Assembly (NCBI RefSeq): GCF_000739085.1
Contig: NZ_CP009110.1
Span: 3,968,001-4,032,000, forward strand
Direction: 5' to 3'
Length of the DNA: 64,000 nt
Source of the DNA: Amycolatopsis methanolica 239
GTDB lineage: Bacteria; Actinomycetota; Actinomycetes; Mycobacteriales; Pseudonocardiaceae
Shown: one piece after another, positions 34,374 to 43,165 of the stretch
How the letters are laid out: every line of letters begins with the position of its first letter
Numbering within the stretch: the first letter of the stretch is position 1
Position numbers and translations under genes: made by a program
The notes under the pieces: generated by a model
The model's database searches: none
The model's input: the letters and a program-made list of their open reading frames with translations, nothing else
Told to the model about the DNA's origin: nothing

Positions 34374-34829
34374 ATGGTCACTATGTCGAAGCGTTACCCG
34401 CCCGAGGTTCGGGAGAAGGCCCTGCGTCTGGCTCTTGATCACCTGGAGGAGTAGGGGTCCGCCTATGCCGCTGCGCATGCGATCGGGCCGCGGGCGGATG
34501 TGCATCCGGAGACGTTGCGGGTGTGGATCGTGAAGGCGCTCAAGCAGCAGCCCCTGCGGGGCGGGCCGGGCGCGCGGGCCGCTGGTGAGCTGGCGGCGGC
34601 TGAGCGTGCCGAGTTGGACAGGTTGCGCAGGGAGAACCGTGAGCTCAAGCAGTCCAATGAGATCCTGAAGCTGGCCTCGGCTTTTTTCGCAATCCAGATC
34701 GCGCCCCGGACCTACCGCAAAGCCCGTCGACGGTCGCCATCAAGCCGGGACATCGCTGATGCGCGTGTGGAGAACGCCCTGCGTGGCGTGGCAGGCAAGC
34801 CTGAGGCGATGTACGGCGGCGGAAGATGA
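34374..34829 (+). pseudogene. IS3 transposase OrfA fused to the start of OrfB, with nonsense codon
   Basis: ATG 34374 opens MVTMSKRYPPEVREKALRL, the OrfA helix-turn-helix. TAG at 34452-34454 replaces an expected tyrosine codon (EE-stop-GSAYAA), after which the same frame resumes HPETLRVWIVKALKQQ and the leucine zipper LDRLRRENRELKQSNEIL. At LASAFF the frame runs straight into IAPRTYRKARR of OrfB, so about 35 codons across the normal OrfA/OrfB junction are deleted. It ends at 34829 after a further shift. Confidence 0.75.
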
Positions 34830-35533
34830 CCCGCTGGCTGCGCCGCCAGGGACATGACGTGGCGTTGTGCACCCCTCGACCGGATCATGCGCCAACTCGG
34901 CCTCAACGGAGTGACCAGAGGCCGGGCACCGCGGACCACGATCCGCGCCGCGGACGGCGTGCGAGCCGGTAACCAGCTCAACAGGGACTTCACCGCCCAG
35001 GCCCCGAACCAGGCCTGGGTCGCCGACTTCACCTACGTCTCGACCTGGACCGGATGGGCCTACGTGGCGTTCGTGTTCGACGTGTACTCGCGCACCATCG
35101 TCGGCTGGACCGCGGCGAACCCGAAAACCACCGCGCTGGTCTCCCAAGCGCTGAACATGGCGATCTGGCGACGTGATCACTACGGGCATCCGGTTGAGCC
35201 GGGCCTGATCCACCACAGCGATGCCGGTTCGCAATACACACAGTCGCGTTCACCGAATCCTCTGCAGTGCAAGGACTCTCCGCGTCTATCGGCTCGGTGG
35301 GTGATGCCTACGACAACGCGCTCGCCGAGTCCATCATCGGACTGTTCAAAACCGAGGTCGTCAACCGGCACGGACCATTCAAAACCCTCGCCATGGTCGA
35401 ATACGCGGTCATGGAATGGGTCGACTGGTACAACAACGCCCGCCTCCACTCCCGGCTGGGCTACCTCACCCCCGTCGAGTATGAACACGCCTACTACGCT
35501 CAACACCAGCCACGCCAACCGGCGATGGTCTGA
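34829..35533 (+). pseudogene. IS3 transposase OrfB (DDE integrase core), frameshifted
   Basis: From MTRWLRRQGHDVALC the frame shifts near 34875 into DRIMRQLGLNGVTRGRAP and the rve integrase core. The first catalytic Asp is in NQAWVADFTYV and the second in LIHHSDAGSQYT. A further shift near 35250 moves to the frame with AYDNALAESIIGLFKTEV, which holds the catalytic Glu. The end is LGYLTPVEYEHAYYAQ, stop 35533. All three DDE residues survive but in two different frames. Confidence 0.78.
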
Positions 35534-35542
35534 CACCGAAGC

Positions 35543-35566
35543 CGGTCCCCAACCCGTGACGGTTCA
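35543..35566 (-). repeat. Right terminal inverted repeat of the IS
   Basis: Its complement begins TGAACCGTCACGGGTTGGGG. It begins ten bases beyond the OrfB stop. Confidence 0.85.
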
Positions 35567-35766
35567 GGGTGCTGCGGCGCTTTGGGATGACACAAGGCGC
35601 ACAAGCCTGCCGAGAAAAAGTCCACGGTGGACGAGCATCGGCGGCAAGGTGGCGCGGTGTGCGGCCCGCCGGGCATGCAGTCGTAACAGCGGGCGTTGCG
35701 CTGACCCGACCAGGCGACTGGCTTGACGTTGCAACCGGGGCACAGCCTCGGGGGACCACTTTTCAC
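35567..35766 (-). pseudogene. Zinc-ribbon protein of the recombinase module, cut by the IS
   Basis: GTG 35766 overlaps the stop of the XRE gene and opens KSGPPRLCPGCNVKPVAW, then RCYDCMPGG, PPCRRCSSTVDFFSAGLC and ALCHPKAP. Five CxxC-like pairs in 60 residues indicate a treble or multi-zinc-ribbon protein of a type found next to tyrosine recombinases in actinomycetes. The sequence stops at the IS boundary after about 66 residues, and the missing remainder is not found on the other side of the element. Confidence 0.55.
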
Positions 35767-36080
35767 GCGGGGGGCTCTGACCTGTTGCGGCCCAGCCGTG
35801 GTGTGATCGCCGGCCCGCCGGTGGTGGCTTCCGTGCGCGCCTTGGGTGCCCGCTCGGCGACTTTGTCCGGTTCGCAGACCAGGAGGTCGGTGGGCTGGCA
35901 ACCCAGCACCGAGCACAGCACGTCCAGGTCATCGAGCCGGATGGTGGTCGGCGTTGTGGTCCACCAGCCCGACATCTTCCCGGCGCTGATCTCCAGCCCG
36001 GCCTCAGCCAGGCGACGCCGCAACTCGGAGGACTTCCAGATCCCTGCCTCGGCGGCCTTCATCCTCAGATTCCAGCGCAT
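35763..36080 (-). CDS. XRE-family DNA-binding protein
   Basis: A 105-residue protein with a lambda-repressor-type helix-turn-helix. MRWNLRMKAAEAGIWKSSEL leads into RLAEAGLEISAGKMSGWWTT, then LDDLDVLCSVLGCQPTDLLV, and a basic tail. ATG 36080 has AAGGGTGAT upstream and lies four bases past the recombinase stop. Its stop overlaps the zinc-ribbon start. The three genes form one operon, so this protein likely controls or assists the recombinase. Confidence 0.75.
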   Translation of the reverse strand: MRWNLRMKAAEAGIWKSSELRRRLAEAGLEISAGKMSGWWTTTPTTIRLDDLDVLCSVLGCQPTDLLVCEPDKVAERAPKARTEATTGGPAITPRLGRNRSEPPA

Positions 36081-36084
36081 CGGA

Positions 36085-37164
36085 TCACCCTTCCCGATCA
36101 ATCAGCCGCGCCGCGATCCGGTCGTTGGCGACCGCCCAGGCATGTTCGATGTGGTCGTCGTGGACGTGCACGTAGCGGGTCGTCGTGGACAACCACTCGT
36201 GGCCCAGGAGTTCTTGCACGGCTTTGAGGTCGACGCCTCGGGCATACAGCGACGAGGCGCAATAGTGCCGCATGCCGTGTGGCGACAGACGCCCGCTCCA
36301 CGCCGGGAGGTGCTTCGCGACTGCCCCGGTGAATCCCGATCGCAACGAGTTGACGCCCGCGCGCCGACAGCGTCCGGTGTCCCGGTCGCGGCGTTCGCTG
36401 GGCAGCAGTGGCGCGTCCGGATCCGCCCAGTCATCACCGAACTGGTGGCGCACATCGGTCAACCACCACGTGAGCAGCGCGTCGGCGCCGTTGCTCGCGG
36501 GAACCAGTCGCGTCTTGTGGCCGCGGCCACGGCTTCCTTTGCCGTAGCGGACGTGCAGTTTGCCGAGTTCCCCCAGATCCGGCCGCCAGTCCCGCACGTC
36601 GAGCATGGTGGTTTCGGTGATACGCAGCCCGACCCGACGCCACAACGACGCTGCCAGGTAATCCCGAGCCGCCGGCAGGTACTTCCGCGGTCTGGGCACC
36701 ACCGTGCGCCAACCAGTGAACAGCAGGTCGACATCGTCATCGGACGGCGGAACCCGGGCCTGGCCGTAATCCCGATTGACCGGCCGGTTGAACTCATCGA
36801 TGGGCTGTACCAGCACATGGCCCGTCAACGCGTGGACGTCGCCCTGGTAGCGGGCGATCAGGAAGTCGAACAACTGCGCCAGCGCGAGCGACTTCTTGTA
36901 GACAGTGGATCGTGCCAGTCCCCGAGCCTTGCGCTGGTCACGCAAGAACCTGTCGGCATCCTCGGCGTGCGCCGTCCACAACGGACGTCCAAGGAAGCGC
37001 GCAAACTCGAAGATCACCATCCGGTCCTGCCGGATCGTTTCATCGCCCACCGCGGCCAGCAGATACTGGTCAATCAGTTCCTGCTCGAAGTCCTCCAGGT
37101 CCTGCGGAGTACACAACCGTCGCCCGCTGCTCAGCGACCGGACCACCGCGAGCGCCATCCACAC
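36085..37164 (-). CDS. Tyrosine recombinase / integrase
   Basis: A 359-residue site-specific recombinase of the phage-integrase family. An N-terminal SAM-like core-binding domain occupies about residues 25-120. The catalytic domain has R181 (VGLRITE), K209 (RYGKGSRGR), H296 and R299 (SPHGMRHYC), H322 (LLGHEW) and Y331 (TTTRYVHVH), so the active site is complete. GTG 37164 or ATG 37158 may be the start. It is the first gene of a recombinase-XRE-zinc-ribbon operon. No att sites or phage genes are visible, so it may act on its own small mobile unit. It appears intact although its third gene is destroyed by the IS. Confidence 0.88.
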   Translation of the reverse strand: MWMALAVVRSLSSGRRLCTPQDLEDFEQELIDQYLLAAVGDETIRQDRMVIFEFARFLGRPLWTAHAEDADRFLRDQRKARGLARSTVYKKSLALAQLFDFLIARYQGDVHALTGHVLVQPIDEFNRPVNRDYGQARVPPSDDDVDLLFTGWRTVVPRPRKYLPAARDYLAASLWRRVGLRITETTMLDVRDWRPDLGELGKLHVRYGKGSRGRGHKTRLVPASNGADALLTWWLTDVRHQFGDDWADPDAPLLPSERRDRDTGRCRRAGVNSLRSGFTGAVAKHLPAWSGRLSPHGMRHYCASSLYARGVDLKAVQELLGHEWLSTTTRYVHVHDDHIEHAWAVANDRIAARLIDREG

Positions 37165-37185
37165 CCCGATTCACCAGGAGCGACC

Positions 37186-37479
37186 ATGCGTCGCGATGTC
37201 CGACGATCTTTCAGCAATCCCGACCAAACGTCAACCTATCCTCGCGATCGCGCGAACCCACGGCTACCTGCAAGAAGGCGTGACCAGGGCTTCTCCAGCC
37301 CGGAGGAACTCGTAAGTGTTCTGACAGTCACCTTCGCGGCCGAGGGCCCCGGCAGCGTCGTGGACGAGATCATGCGCCGCGCCTGGCTCTCCGGCGCCCG
37401 GCTGCTGGCAGTCCGGCGCGACGACGTGCCGGGCGGTGGAGACATCGCGGGGACGCTGCGCTACACGCCGACGGCGTGA
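37186..37479 (+). CDS. Hypothetical small protein, 97 residues
   Basis: ATG 37186 has AGGAG at a good distance and is divergent from the recombinase gene 21 bases away. The N-terminal half is basic and low in complexity. The second half (PEELVSVLTVTFAAEG, DEIMRRAWLSGARLLAVRRD) looks like a folded alpha/beta segment. I do not recognise a family. A second frame starting near 37199 overlaps, so the first 30 residues may be affected by a shift. Confidence 0.45.
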   Translation: MRRDVRRSFSNPDQTSTYPRDRANPRLPARRRDQGFSSPEELVSVLTVTFAAEGPGSVVDEIMRRAWLSGARLLAVRRDDVPGGGDIAGTLRYTPTA

Positions 37480-37766
37480 CGCCGGTCGGCTCGGTTTACA
37501 GGCCGCGCGCGAGAAAACCCGCCCTCTGAACAGCTTGGCGGCAGCTCGATTGCCCCTGCCCGTGATCTGAACCGCCACGGGTCCTGCGAGATCGAAAATC
37601 GCCGGCACCTCGGACGAGCCACGCGAGCCAGTCCGAAATGTCCACGATCGACGTTAGCGACGTGCCGGTCAGCGCGCGTTTCGCCGCCGTTCATCCAGCG
37701 GGCCGGGCCGAGTCACTTGCTGTGCCTAAGTTCCGGGGGCCGAGTTGTGAAGGAGCTGAGAAACCC
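37480..37766. other. Intergenic region before the ABC exporter
   Basis: No gene is recognisable. CCCGTG (37559-37564) and CACGGG (37576-37581) form a weak inverted repeat. AAGGAG at 37750-37755 is the ribosome site of the next gene. I could not find a convincing promoter. Confidence 0.3.
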
Positions 37767-38687
37767 ATGCAGACTGTCCGGGCTCGCGGGATCAGCAAAT
37801 ACTTCGGGGACATCGTCGCGCTCGACGGTGTCGACCTGGATGTCGCTCCGGGACAGATCCACGGCCTGGTGGGCCCGAACGGCGCCGGGAAGACGACGTT
37901 GCTCGGCTTGTTGCTGGGCCTCGCCGTCGCCGACGAGGGCGACCTCGAAATCCTCGGCACGCCTGCCCCGGCTGCGCCGCACGGGGTCGCCGGATTCGTC
38001 GACGGCCCCGGCCTGTACCCGTCGCTGACCGCGCGCCAGAACCTTACCGCGCTGGCCCGCCTCCGCGGTCTCGACACACGAACAGCCGGGATCGACGACG
38101 TGCTCGGCCAGGTCGGGCTCACCGATGTCGCCGACGACCGGGTCCGCGGGTTCTCCCTCGGCATGCGCCAGCGGCTCGGGCTGGCCGCGGCCCTGCTCAC
38201 CGCACCCCGGCTCCTGGTGCTCGACGAGCCGTCCAACGGCCTCGACCCGGCAGGCAAGAACCACGTCCACGCCGTCCTGCACCGCCTGGCCGGCGAGGGC
38301 ACCACCGCGGTGCTCTCCAGCCACCGCATGGACGACCTCGAGGCGCTGTGCTCCGAGGTCACCATCCTCGCCACCGGCCGCGTCGTCTTCTCCGGCCCCC
38401 TGGGCAAGCTCGCGGCCGAGAGCCAGGAACTCGACTACCGGCTGCGCACCTCCGACCCGGGCGCGGCCCGCGACGTCGCCGCCGCCACCCCGGGCGTCCG
38501 GCTCGCCGACAACGCCGCACGGGACACCGGCGACGCGCTCGTGGTGCGCGCCCCGGTGCCCGCCCTCGACGAACTCGTGGTCCGCCTCGCCGGTGCGGGC
38601 ATCGCGGTGCGCGAACTCGCCCCCGTCGTCTCGCCGCTCGAAGCCGCATTCCTCGCCCTCACCGACCACCAGGAGTCCCACCGATGA
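37767..38687 (+). CDS. ABC transporter ATP-binding protein (exporter type)
   Basis: A 306-residue ATPase. Walker A GLVGPNGAGKTTLLG near residue 35, signature VRGFSLGMRQRLGLA near 135, Walker B RLLVLDEPSNGLDP and switch histidine VLSSHRMDD. The C-terminal extension of about 90 residues is common in ABC-2 type exporters with a Nod/CcmA-like ATPase. ATG 37767 was chosen by the AAGGAG element, and the longer reading frame has no other signal. The stop overlaps the permease start (ATGA). Confidence 0.88.
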   Translation: MQTVRARGISKYFGDIVALDGVDLDVAPGQIHGLVGPNGAGKTTLLGLLLGLAVADEGDLEILGTPAPAAPHGVAGFVDGPGLYPSLTARQNLTALARLRGLDTRTAGIDDVLGQVGLTDVADDRVRGFSLGMRQRLGLAAALLTAPRLLVLDEPSNGLDPAGKNHVHAVLHRLAGEGTTAVLSSHRMDDLEALCSEVTILATGRVVFSGPLGKLAAESQELDYRLRTSDPGAARDVAAATPGVRLADNAARDTGDALVVRAPVPALDELVVRLAGAGIAVRELAPVVSPLEAAFLALTDHQESHR

Positions 38688-40036
38688 CCGCGACCGTGTC
38701 CGACGCGCCCGCCGCGCAGCCGGTCCCGGTCTTGCGCGGCTACCACTTCGAACTGGTCAAGCTCACCTCGCAGTGGCGGATCCGCCTGCTGGTCCTGGCC
38801 TGCTGGATCGCCCCCGCGGTGTTCGTCGCGGCGGTGAGCCTGCAGAGCTCGCTGCCCGTGGACACCCTCTTCGGCCGATGGATGAACGCCACCGGCTGGG
38901 CGGGTTCGCTGGTGATGCTCGGCTTCGCGGGCAGCTACGCGCTCCCCCTGCTGACCTCGGTGGTCGCCGGCGACGTGTTCGCCGCAGAGGACCGCCTCGG
39001 CACCTGGCGGCACCTGCTGGTGGCGGTCCGGTCGCCGCAGCGGATCTTCACCGCCAAGGCGCTGACCGCACTCACCGTCATCCTGGTACTCGTCGCCGGG
39101 ATGGCGTTGTCCAGCGCCGTCGGCGGGATCCTGGCGGTCAGCGGCGGCCGCCTGGTCGGACTCGACGGCCACCTGCTCGCTCCCGCGGACGCCGCCGGAA
39201 AGGTGGCCCTCGCCTGGGTCTGCGTGCTCGCCCCGACCCTGGCGCTGGCCGCGATCGGCCTCCTCGGTTCTGTCGCGTTGGGACGGTCGCCGATGGGTCT
39301 GCTGCTGCCCGCGGTCGTCGCACTGGTGATGGGGCTGGCCCAGATGCTGCCGCTGCCGGTCGCCGTGCGCCTGGCCCTGCCCACCTACGCCTTCATCGCC
39401 TGGAACGGCCTGTTCACCGCTCCCGCCCAGCTCGGGCCGCTGCTGATCAGCGTCGCGATCGGTCTCGTGTGGGCGGTGGCGGCCACCGCGCTGGCGTACC
39501 TGGTGTTCCGGCGCCGGGACTTCACCAACCTCACCGACGACGGTTCCGCCCGCCGCGCGCTCACCCTCGGCGCGCTGCCGCTGGCCGGGCTCCTCGCCGT
39601 GACAGTCGGGGCCGTCGCGGTCTCGGTGCCCGCCGCGGGTTCCGGCATTGGGCAGGACAAGCTCCAGCGGTCGGTGGCCACGGCCTTCGCCCACCTCTAC
39701 CGCCTGCAGACCACGCAACTCAACCGGCCCGACGTGACCGAGGACCAGCTGGGCGCCACGGCGGCCTGCACCAAGGGCGACGGCCTGGTCGCCCCCGAAG
39801 GCCCCGGCAACGAATGGCGTTGCGTCGTCTCCTGGCACCTCCCCGGCATCGAGGCCACCGGCACCGCCATCTACCAGCTCGATGTCACCCCGGACGGCCG
39901 GTTCGTCGCCGACGGCGACGGCCCGAAGGAAGTCAACGGCTACTTCCAGGTGCACACCCCCACCGGGGACACCCCGAACCCCCTCTGGCAGTTCGACGGC
40001 AACGTCGAACTCCTCCCCACCACCACGAAGGGATAG
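38684..40036 (+). CDS. ABC-2-type permease with a secreted C-terminal domain
   Basis: A 450-residue membrane protein. About seven hydrophobic helices (for example RLLVLACWIAPAVFVAAVSL, LPLAGLLAVTVGAVAVSVPA) occupy residues 30-315. A further 130 residues lie after the last helix and should face outside, with two cysteines (TAACTKG, EWRCVVSW) and a beta-rich ending (GTAIYQLDVTPDGRFVADGD). The extra domain is unusual for ABC-2 permeases. The gene overlaps the ATPase and is three bases before a secreted phosphoesterase, so the three form one unit. Confidence 0.82.
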   Translation: MTATVSDAPAAQPVPVLRGYHFELVKLTSQWRIRLLVLACWIAPAVFVAAVSLQSSLPVDTLFGRWMNATGWAGSLVMLGFAGSYALPLLTSVVAGDVFAAEDRLGTWRHLLVAVRSPQRIFTAKALTALTVILVLVAGMALSSAVGGILAVSGGRLVGLDGHLLAPADAAGKVALAWVCVLAPTLALAAIGLLGSVALGRSPMGLLLPAVVALVMGLAQMLPLPVAVRLALPTYAFIAWNGLFTAPAQLGPLLISVAIGLVWAVAATALAYLVFRRRDFTNLTDDGSARRALTLGALPLAGLLAVTVGAVAVSVPAAGSGIGQDKLQRSVATAFAHLYRLQTTQLNRPDVTEDQLGATAACTKGDGLVAPEGPGNEWRCVVSWHLPGIEATGTAIYQLDVTPDGRFVADGDGPKEVNGYFQVHTPTGDTPNPLWQFDGNVELLPTTTKG

Positions 40037-40039
40037 TCA

Positions 40040-42790
40040 ATGCAGGTAACACGCCGCAGACGGCGTGCCGAGCAGGGCCGGTCCGGCGCGCCCGGCCGCC
40101 GCGCCCGGCTCGCGACAGCCGGCGCCACCGCCCTGGCGCTCGCCGCCACCGGCACCGGGATCGGTGCCGCGCAGACCCAGCAGTTCGGTGAGGACCAGGT
40201 CGGCCAGGTCACCGACCGGGGCCAGGTCGTCTCCGCCGACCAGTACATCGACCCGATCGGCGACCGCCTGGTCCTGAACGACGGCAAGATCATGTCGTCC
40301 GCGGTGAGCCCGGACGGCACGCACCTCGCCGCCGCCATCACCGACGGCGGCCTGGCACTGTCCATCGTGGACCTCAGGGGCTGGAAGGTGCAGCAGCTCG
40401 TCGGCAACTCCGCGTCGGCGAACCTGCGCATCCCGGGCAACGACGTGGGCCAGGAAGGCCCCACCTACTCACCCGACGGCAAGCAGCTGTGGCTCGGCCA
40501 GAGCGACGGCTACCGCAGGCTCACCGTGAACCCGGACGGCAGCGTCGCCAACCCGGTCTTCGTCCCCATCCCGGCGGACGGCCCCCGGCACGCGCTCGTC
40601 GGGCAGGCTGTGTTCTCCCCCGACGGGTCCACTGTGTACTCCGCGGTCAACGGCCAGAACCGGGTGGTCGCGATCAACGCGGCGACCGGCGCGATCCAGC
40701 AGAGCTGGGCCGTGGGCAACGCGCCGCGGGACCTGGCGCAGGTCGGCACCAAGCTCTACGTCAGCAACGAGGGCGGCCGCCCGGCCCAGCCGGGCGAGCC
40801 GACGCTGAAGTCCTACAACACCCAGGTTCCCGCCGACCCGTCGACCGGTGCCACCACCACCGGCACGGTCAGCGTCATCGACCTCGCGAACCCGGCGGCC
40901 GCGCCCCGCAGCGTCGACGTCGGCCTGCACCCGACCGCCCTGTACGCCAAGAACGGCGCGCTGTTCGTCACCAACACCGCCACCAACGACGTCTCGGTCA
41001 TCGACACGGCCAGCGACAAGGTCGTCCAGACCATCGCGACCCAGCCGTGGCCGGAGGCATCAGTGGGCTACGAGCCCGACGCGGTGACCCTCACCGACGA
41101 CGGGCACCTGCTGGTGACGCTTGGCCGCGCCAACGCGGTCGCCGTCTACCGCTACACCAGCCCGCTCGAGCCGGTCAGCTACGTCGGCCTGCTCCCGACC
41201 GACTACTTCCCCGCCGAGATCACGACCGTCGGCAACGACGTGCTGGTGTCCAACACCCGCGGCATCGACGCCCGCCGCCCCACCACCGCGGCCGGGCACG
41301 CCACCCACGACACCACCGCCAGCCTGCAGAAGTTCCAGCTGCCCAGCGACGCCGCGATCCACGGCTACACGGCGAAGGTCTTCCAGCAGAACGGGTGGAT
41401 CGGCAACTCCGTCCAGCTCGCCAAGGACAACAGCAGCAAGACCCCGGTGCCGGTGCCGCAGAAGCTCGGCGAGCCGTCGACGATCAACCACGTGTTCCTG
41501 ATCGTCAAGGAGAACCGGACCTACGACCAGGTCTTCGGTGACATGCCGGAGGGCAACGGCGACCCGGCGCTGGCGCAGTTCGGCGAGAATGTGACGCCGA
41601 ACCAGCACGCGCTCGCCCGCCAGTTCGGGCTCTACGACAACACCTACGACATCGGAACGAACTCCGCCGAAGGCCACAACTGGCTGATGCAGGCCGACAA
41701 CCCGGAGTACACCGAGTCCTCGGCTGGTGAGTACACCCGCAGCTACGACACCGAGGACGACGCGCTCGGGCACCAGCGGACGGGCTTCATCTGGTCCGGC
41801 GCCCAGGCGGCCGGGAAGTCGGTGCGCAACTTCGGCGAGTTCCAGCAGTTCCTGACCAAGCCCGCGGGCGCCACCTGGCAGAACCTGTACTGCGACACCA
41901 GGAACATGCAGGCAACAGGCCAGAACACGACCTACCCGATGGTGTCGTCCTCGCCGATCCCGTCGCTCAACGACGTGTCGGTGCACGGGTTCCCGAAGTT
42001 TGACACCAGTGTGCCGGACATCTACCGTGCCGAGATCTGGAAGCGTGACTTCGCCCAGAACGGGCCGGCGAACCTGAACATGTTCTGGCTGTCCAGCGAC
42101 CACACCGGTGGCCCGCCCAACGGCGCCGCCCAGGTCGCGGACAACGACGCCGCGGTCGGCGAGATCGTCGACACGATCTCGCACAGCCCGTACTGGAAGG
42201 ACTCGGCGATCTTCGTCGTGGAGGACGACTCGCAGGCCGGCCTCGACCACATCGACGGTCACCGCGCGCCGATCCAGATCATCAGCCCGTGGGCGCGGCA
42301 CGGGGTGGTCGACAGCCACTACTATTCGCAGATCACGATGATCCGGACCGTCGAGCAGATCCTCGGGATCCACCCGATGAACCAGAAGGACAGCGCGGCG
42401 ACGCCGATGGGCGCGGCATTCACCCAGACGCCGGACTTCACGCCGTTCACCGCGCTGCCCAACCGGACCTCCCTCACCGCGGGCCTGAAGACGCTGCCCC
42501 CGTGCGGCGCGGACGTGCCCGCTCCGCAGAACGCCACCGCCGCGGCCGTCGCGCCGGACGCGGTGCCCGCGGACAAACAGCAGGTGGCGGCACAGTGGAC
42601 GGAGTGGCAGTCGCACCAGCGCCTGACCGGGCCGGACGCCGTGCCGGACTACGCCAACCCCGCGCAGATGGACCACTTCACCTGGTACCAGACGCACGGG
42701 TGGGCCCAGCCCTACCCCGGTGAGGACCGGATCTACGCCCCGGAGCAGGTTCCGGGCGCCTACATCCCGTCCTCGGAGTCCGAGGGCTGA
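40040..42790 (+). CDS. Secreted YncE-like beta-propeller / alkaline phosphatase-family protein
   Basis: A 916-residue exported protein. A basic N-terminus and hydrophobic helix (LATAGATALALAATGTGIGAAQ) form a signal peptide. Residues ~70-450 are a YVTN/YncE beta-propeller (SAVSPDGTHLAAAI, TVSVIDLANP, DVSVIDTASDKVVQTI). Residues ~480-800 form a phosphoesterase/alkaline-phosphatase-superfamily domain (VFLIVKENRTYDQVFGDMP, FVVEDDSQAGLDHIDGHR with metal ligands). NCBI calls this architecture a bifunctional YncE/alkaline phosphatase family protein. It follows an ABC exporter with which it is presumably co-expressed. The substrate, probably a phosphodiester at the cell surface, is unknown. Confidence 0.88.
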   Translation: MQVTRRRRRAEQGRSGAPGRRARLATAGATALALAATGTGIGAAQTQQFGEDQVGQVTDRGQVVSADQYIDPIGDRLVLNDGKIMSSAVSPDGTHLAAAITDGGLALSIVDLRGWKVQQLVGNSASANLRIPGNDVGQEGPTYSPDGKQLWLGQSDGYRRLTVNPDGSVANPVFVPIPADGPRHALVGQAVFSPDGSTVYSAVNGQNRVVAINAATGAIQQSWAVGNAPRDLAQVGTKLYVSNEGGRPAQPGEPTLKSYNTQVPADPSTGATTTGTVSVIDLANPAAAPRSVDVGLHPTALYAKNGALFVTNTATNDVSVIDTASDKVVQTIATQPWPEASVGYEPDAVTLTDDGHLLVTLGRANAVAVYRYTSPLEPVSYVGLLPTDYFPAEITTVGNDVLVSNTRGIDARRPTTAAGHATHDTTASLQKFQLPSDAAIHGYTAKVFQQNGWIGNSVQLAKDNSSKTPVPVPQKLGEPSTINHVFLIVKENRTYDQVFGDMPEGNGDPALAQFGENVTPNQHALARQFGLYDNTYDIGTNSAEGHNWLMQADNPEYTESSAGEYTRSYDTEDDALGHQRTGFIWSGAQAAGKSVRNFGEFQQFLTKPAGATWQNLYCDTRNMQATGQNTTYPMVSSSPIPSLNDVSVHGFPKFDTSVPDIYRAEIWKRDFAQNGPANLNMFWLSSDHTGGPPNGAAQVADNDAAVGEIVDTISHSPYWKDSAIFVVEDDSQAGLDHIDGHRAPIQIISPWARHGVVDSHYYSQITMIRTVEQILGIHPMNQKDSAATPMGAAFTQTPDFTPFTALPNRTSLTAGLKTLPPCGADVPAPQNATAAAVAPDAVPADKQQVAAQWTEWQSHQRLTGPDAVPDYANPAQMDHFTWYQTHGWAQPYPGEDRIYAPEQVPGAYIPSSESEG

Positions 42791-42806
42791 CAGATTGTTG
42801 CCCGAG

Positions 42807-42843
42807 AGGCCCCCGTCCGGAGCGCATCCGGGCGGGGGCCTTT
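42807..42843 (+). terminator. Rho-independent terminator
   Basis: AGGCCCCCGTCCGG and TCCGGGCGGGGGCCT pair with one mismatch around AGCGCA, followed by TT. It closes the exporter/phosphoesterase operon. Confidence 0.75.
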
Positions 42844-42985
42844 CCACGTGGTGCGAAACCCGCGGACAAGACCGCATTCCGGTCATGCACCGGCGCACAG
42901 TTCATGGCGAACCGTGTTCACACGCCAGATTCCTCCATTTACCGCACTTTTCGCCGGCCGGCTTCCCCTCCCCTGTAACGCGGCG

Positions 42986-43165
42986 GCGCGAGTGCGATCA
43001 GGTTCGACGCGAACGCGCGCGTCACCGGCGCCTACCGGATCCTGTGGGGCACCAACCGCCACTGCGCCGGCGGTGCCACCCCGTGGAACACCCGGATCTC
43101 CTGCGAAGAGGTCGACACCGGCTACTGCTGGGAAGCGGAATACCTGGTCCGCAGCGCGCTACACG
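42986..43165 (+). pseudogene. PhoX-type phosphatase (DUF839), internal fragment
   Basis: A plus-strand frame reads IRFDANARVTGAYRILWG then TNRHCAGGATPWNTRISCEE. That matches the conserved NCAGGATPWGTWLSCEE block of PhoX alkaline phosphatases, calcium- and iron-dependent secreted enzymes. Neither the N-terminal nor the C-terminal part is present. The frame runs into a GNAT fragment near 43165. Confidence 0.6.

Larger units (their letters stand above)
34331..35566 (+). mobile_element. IS3-family insertion sequence, decayed
   Basis: A 1,236-bp element bounded by terminal inverted repeats and encoding an IS3-type transposase pair on the plus strand. No target-site duplication is visible: the left flank ends GACCT and the right flank starts GGGTG. 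The left edge interrupts a radical-SAM-like gene and the right edge interrupts a different gene, a zinc-ribbon protein on the minus strand. An adjacent deletion, or recombination between two copies, must have followed insertion. The transposase reading frames carry a nonsense codon, an internal deletion and frameshifts, so it cannot move by itself. Confidence 0.85.

Noticed and set aside
36085..37164. Integrative element or phage attachment site beside the recombinase
   Set aside because: I found no tRNA gene or pair of direct repeats flanking the module.
35569..37479. Open plus-strand frame of 636 codons opposite the recombinase module
   Set aside because: Only its last 97 codons (from ATG 37186) have a ribosome site and lie outside the recombinase genes; the rest is shadow.
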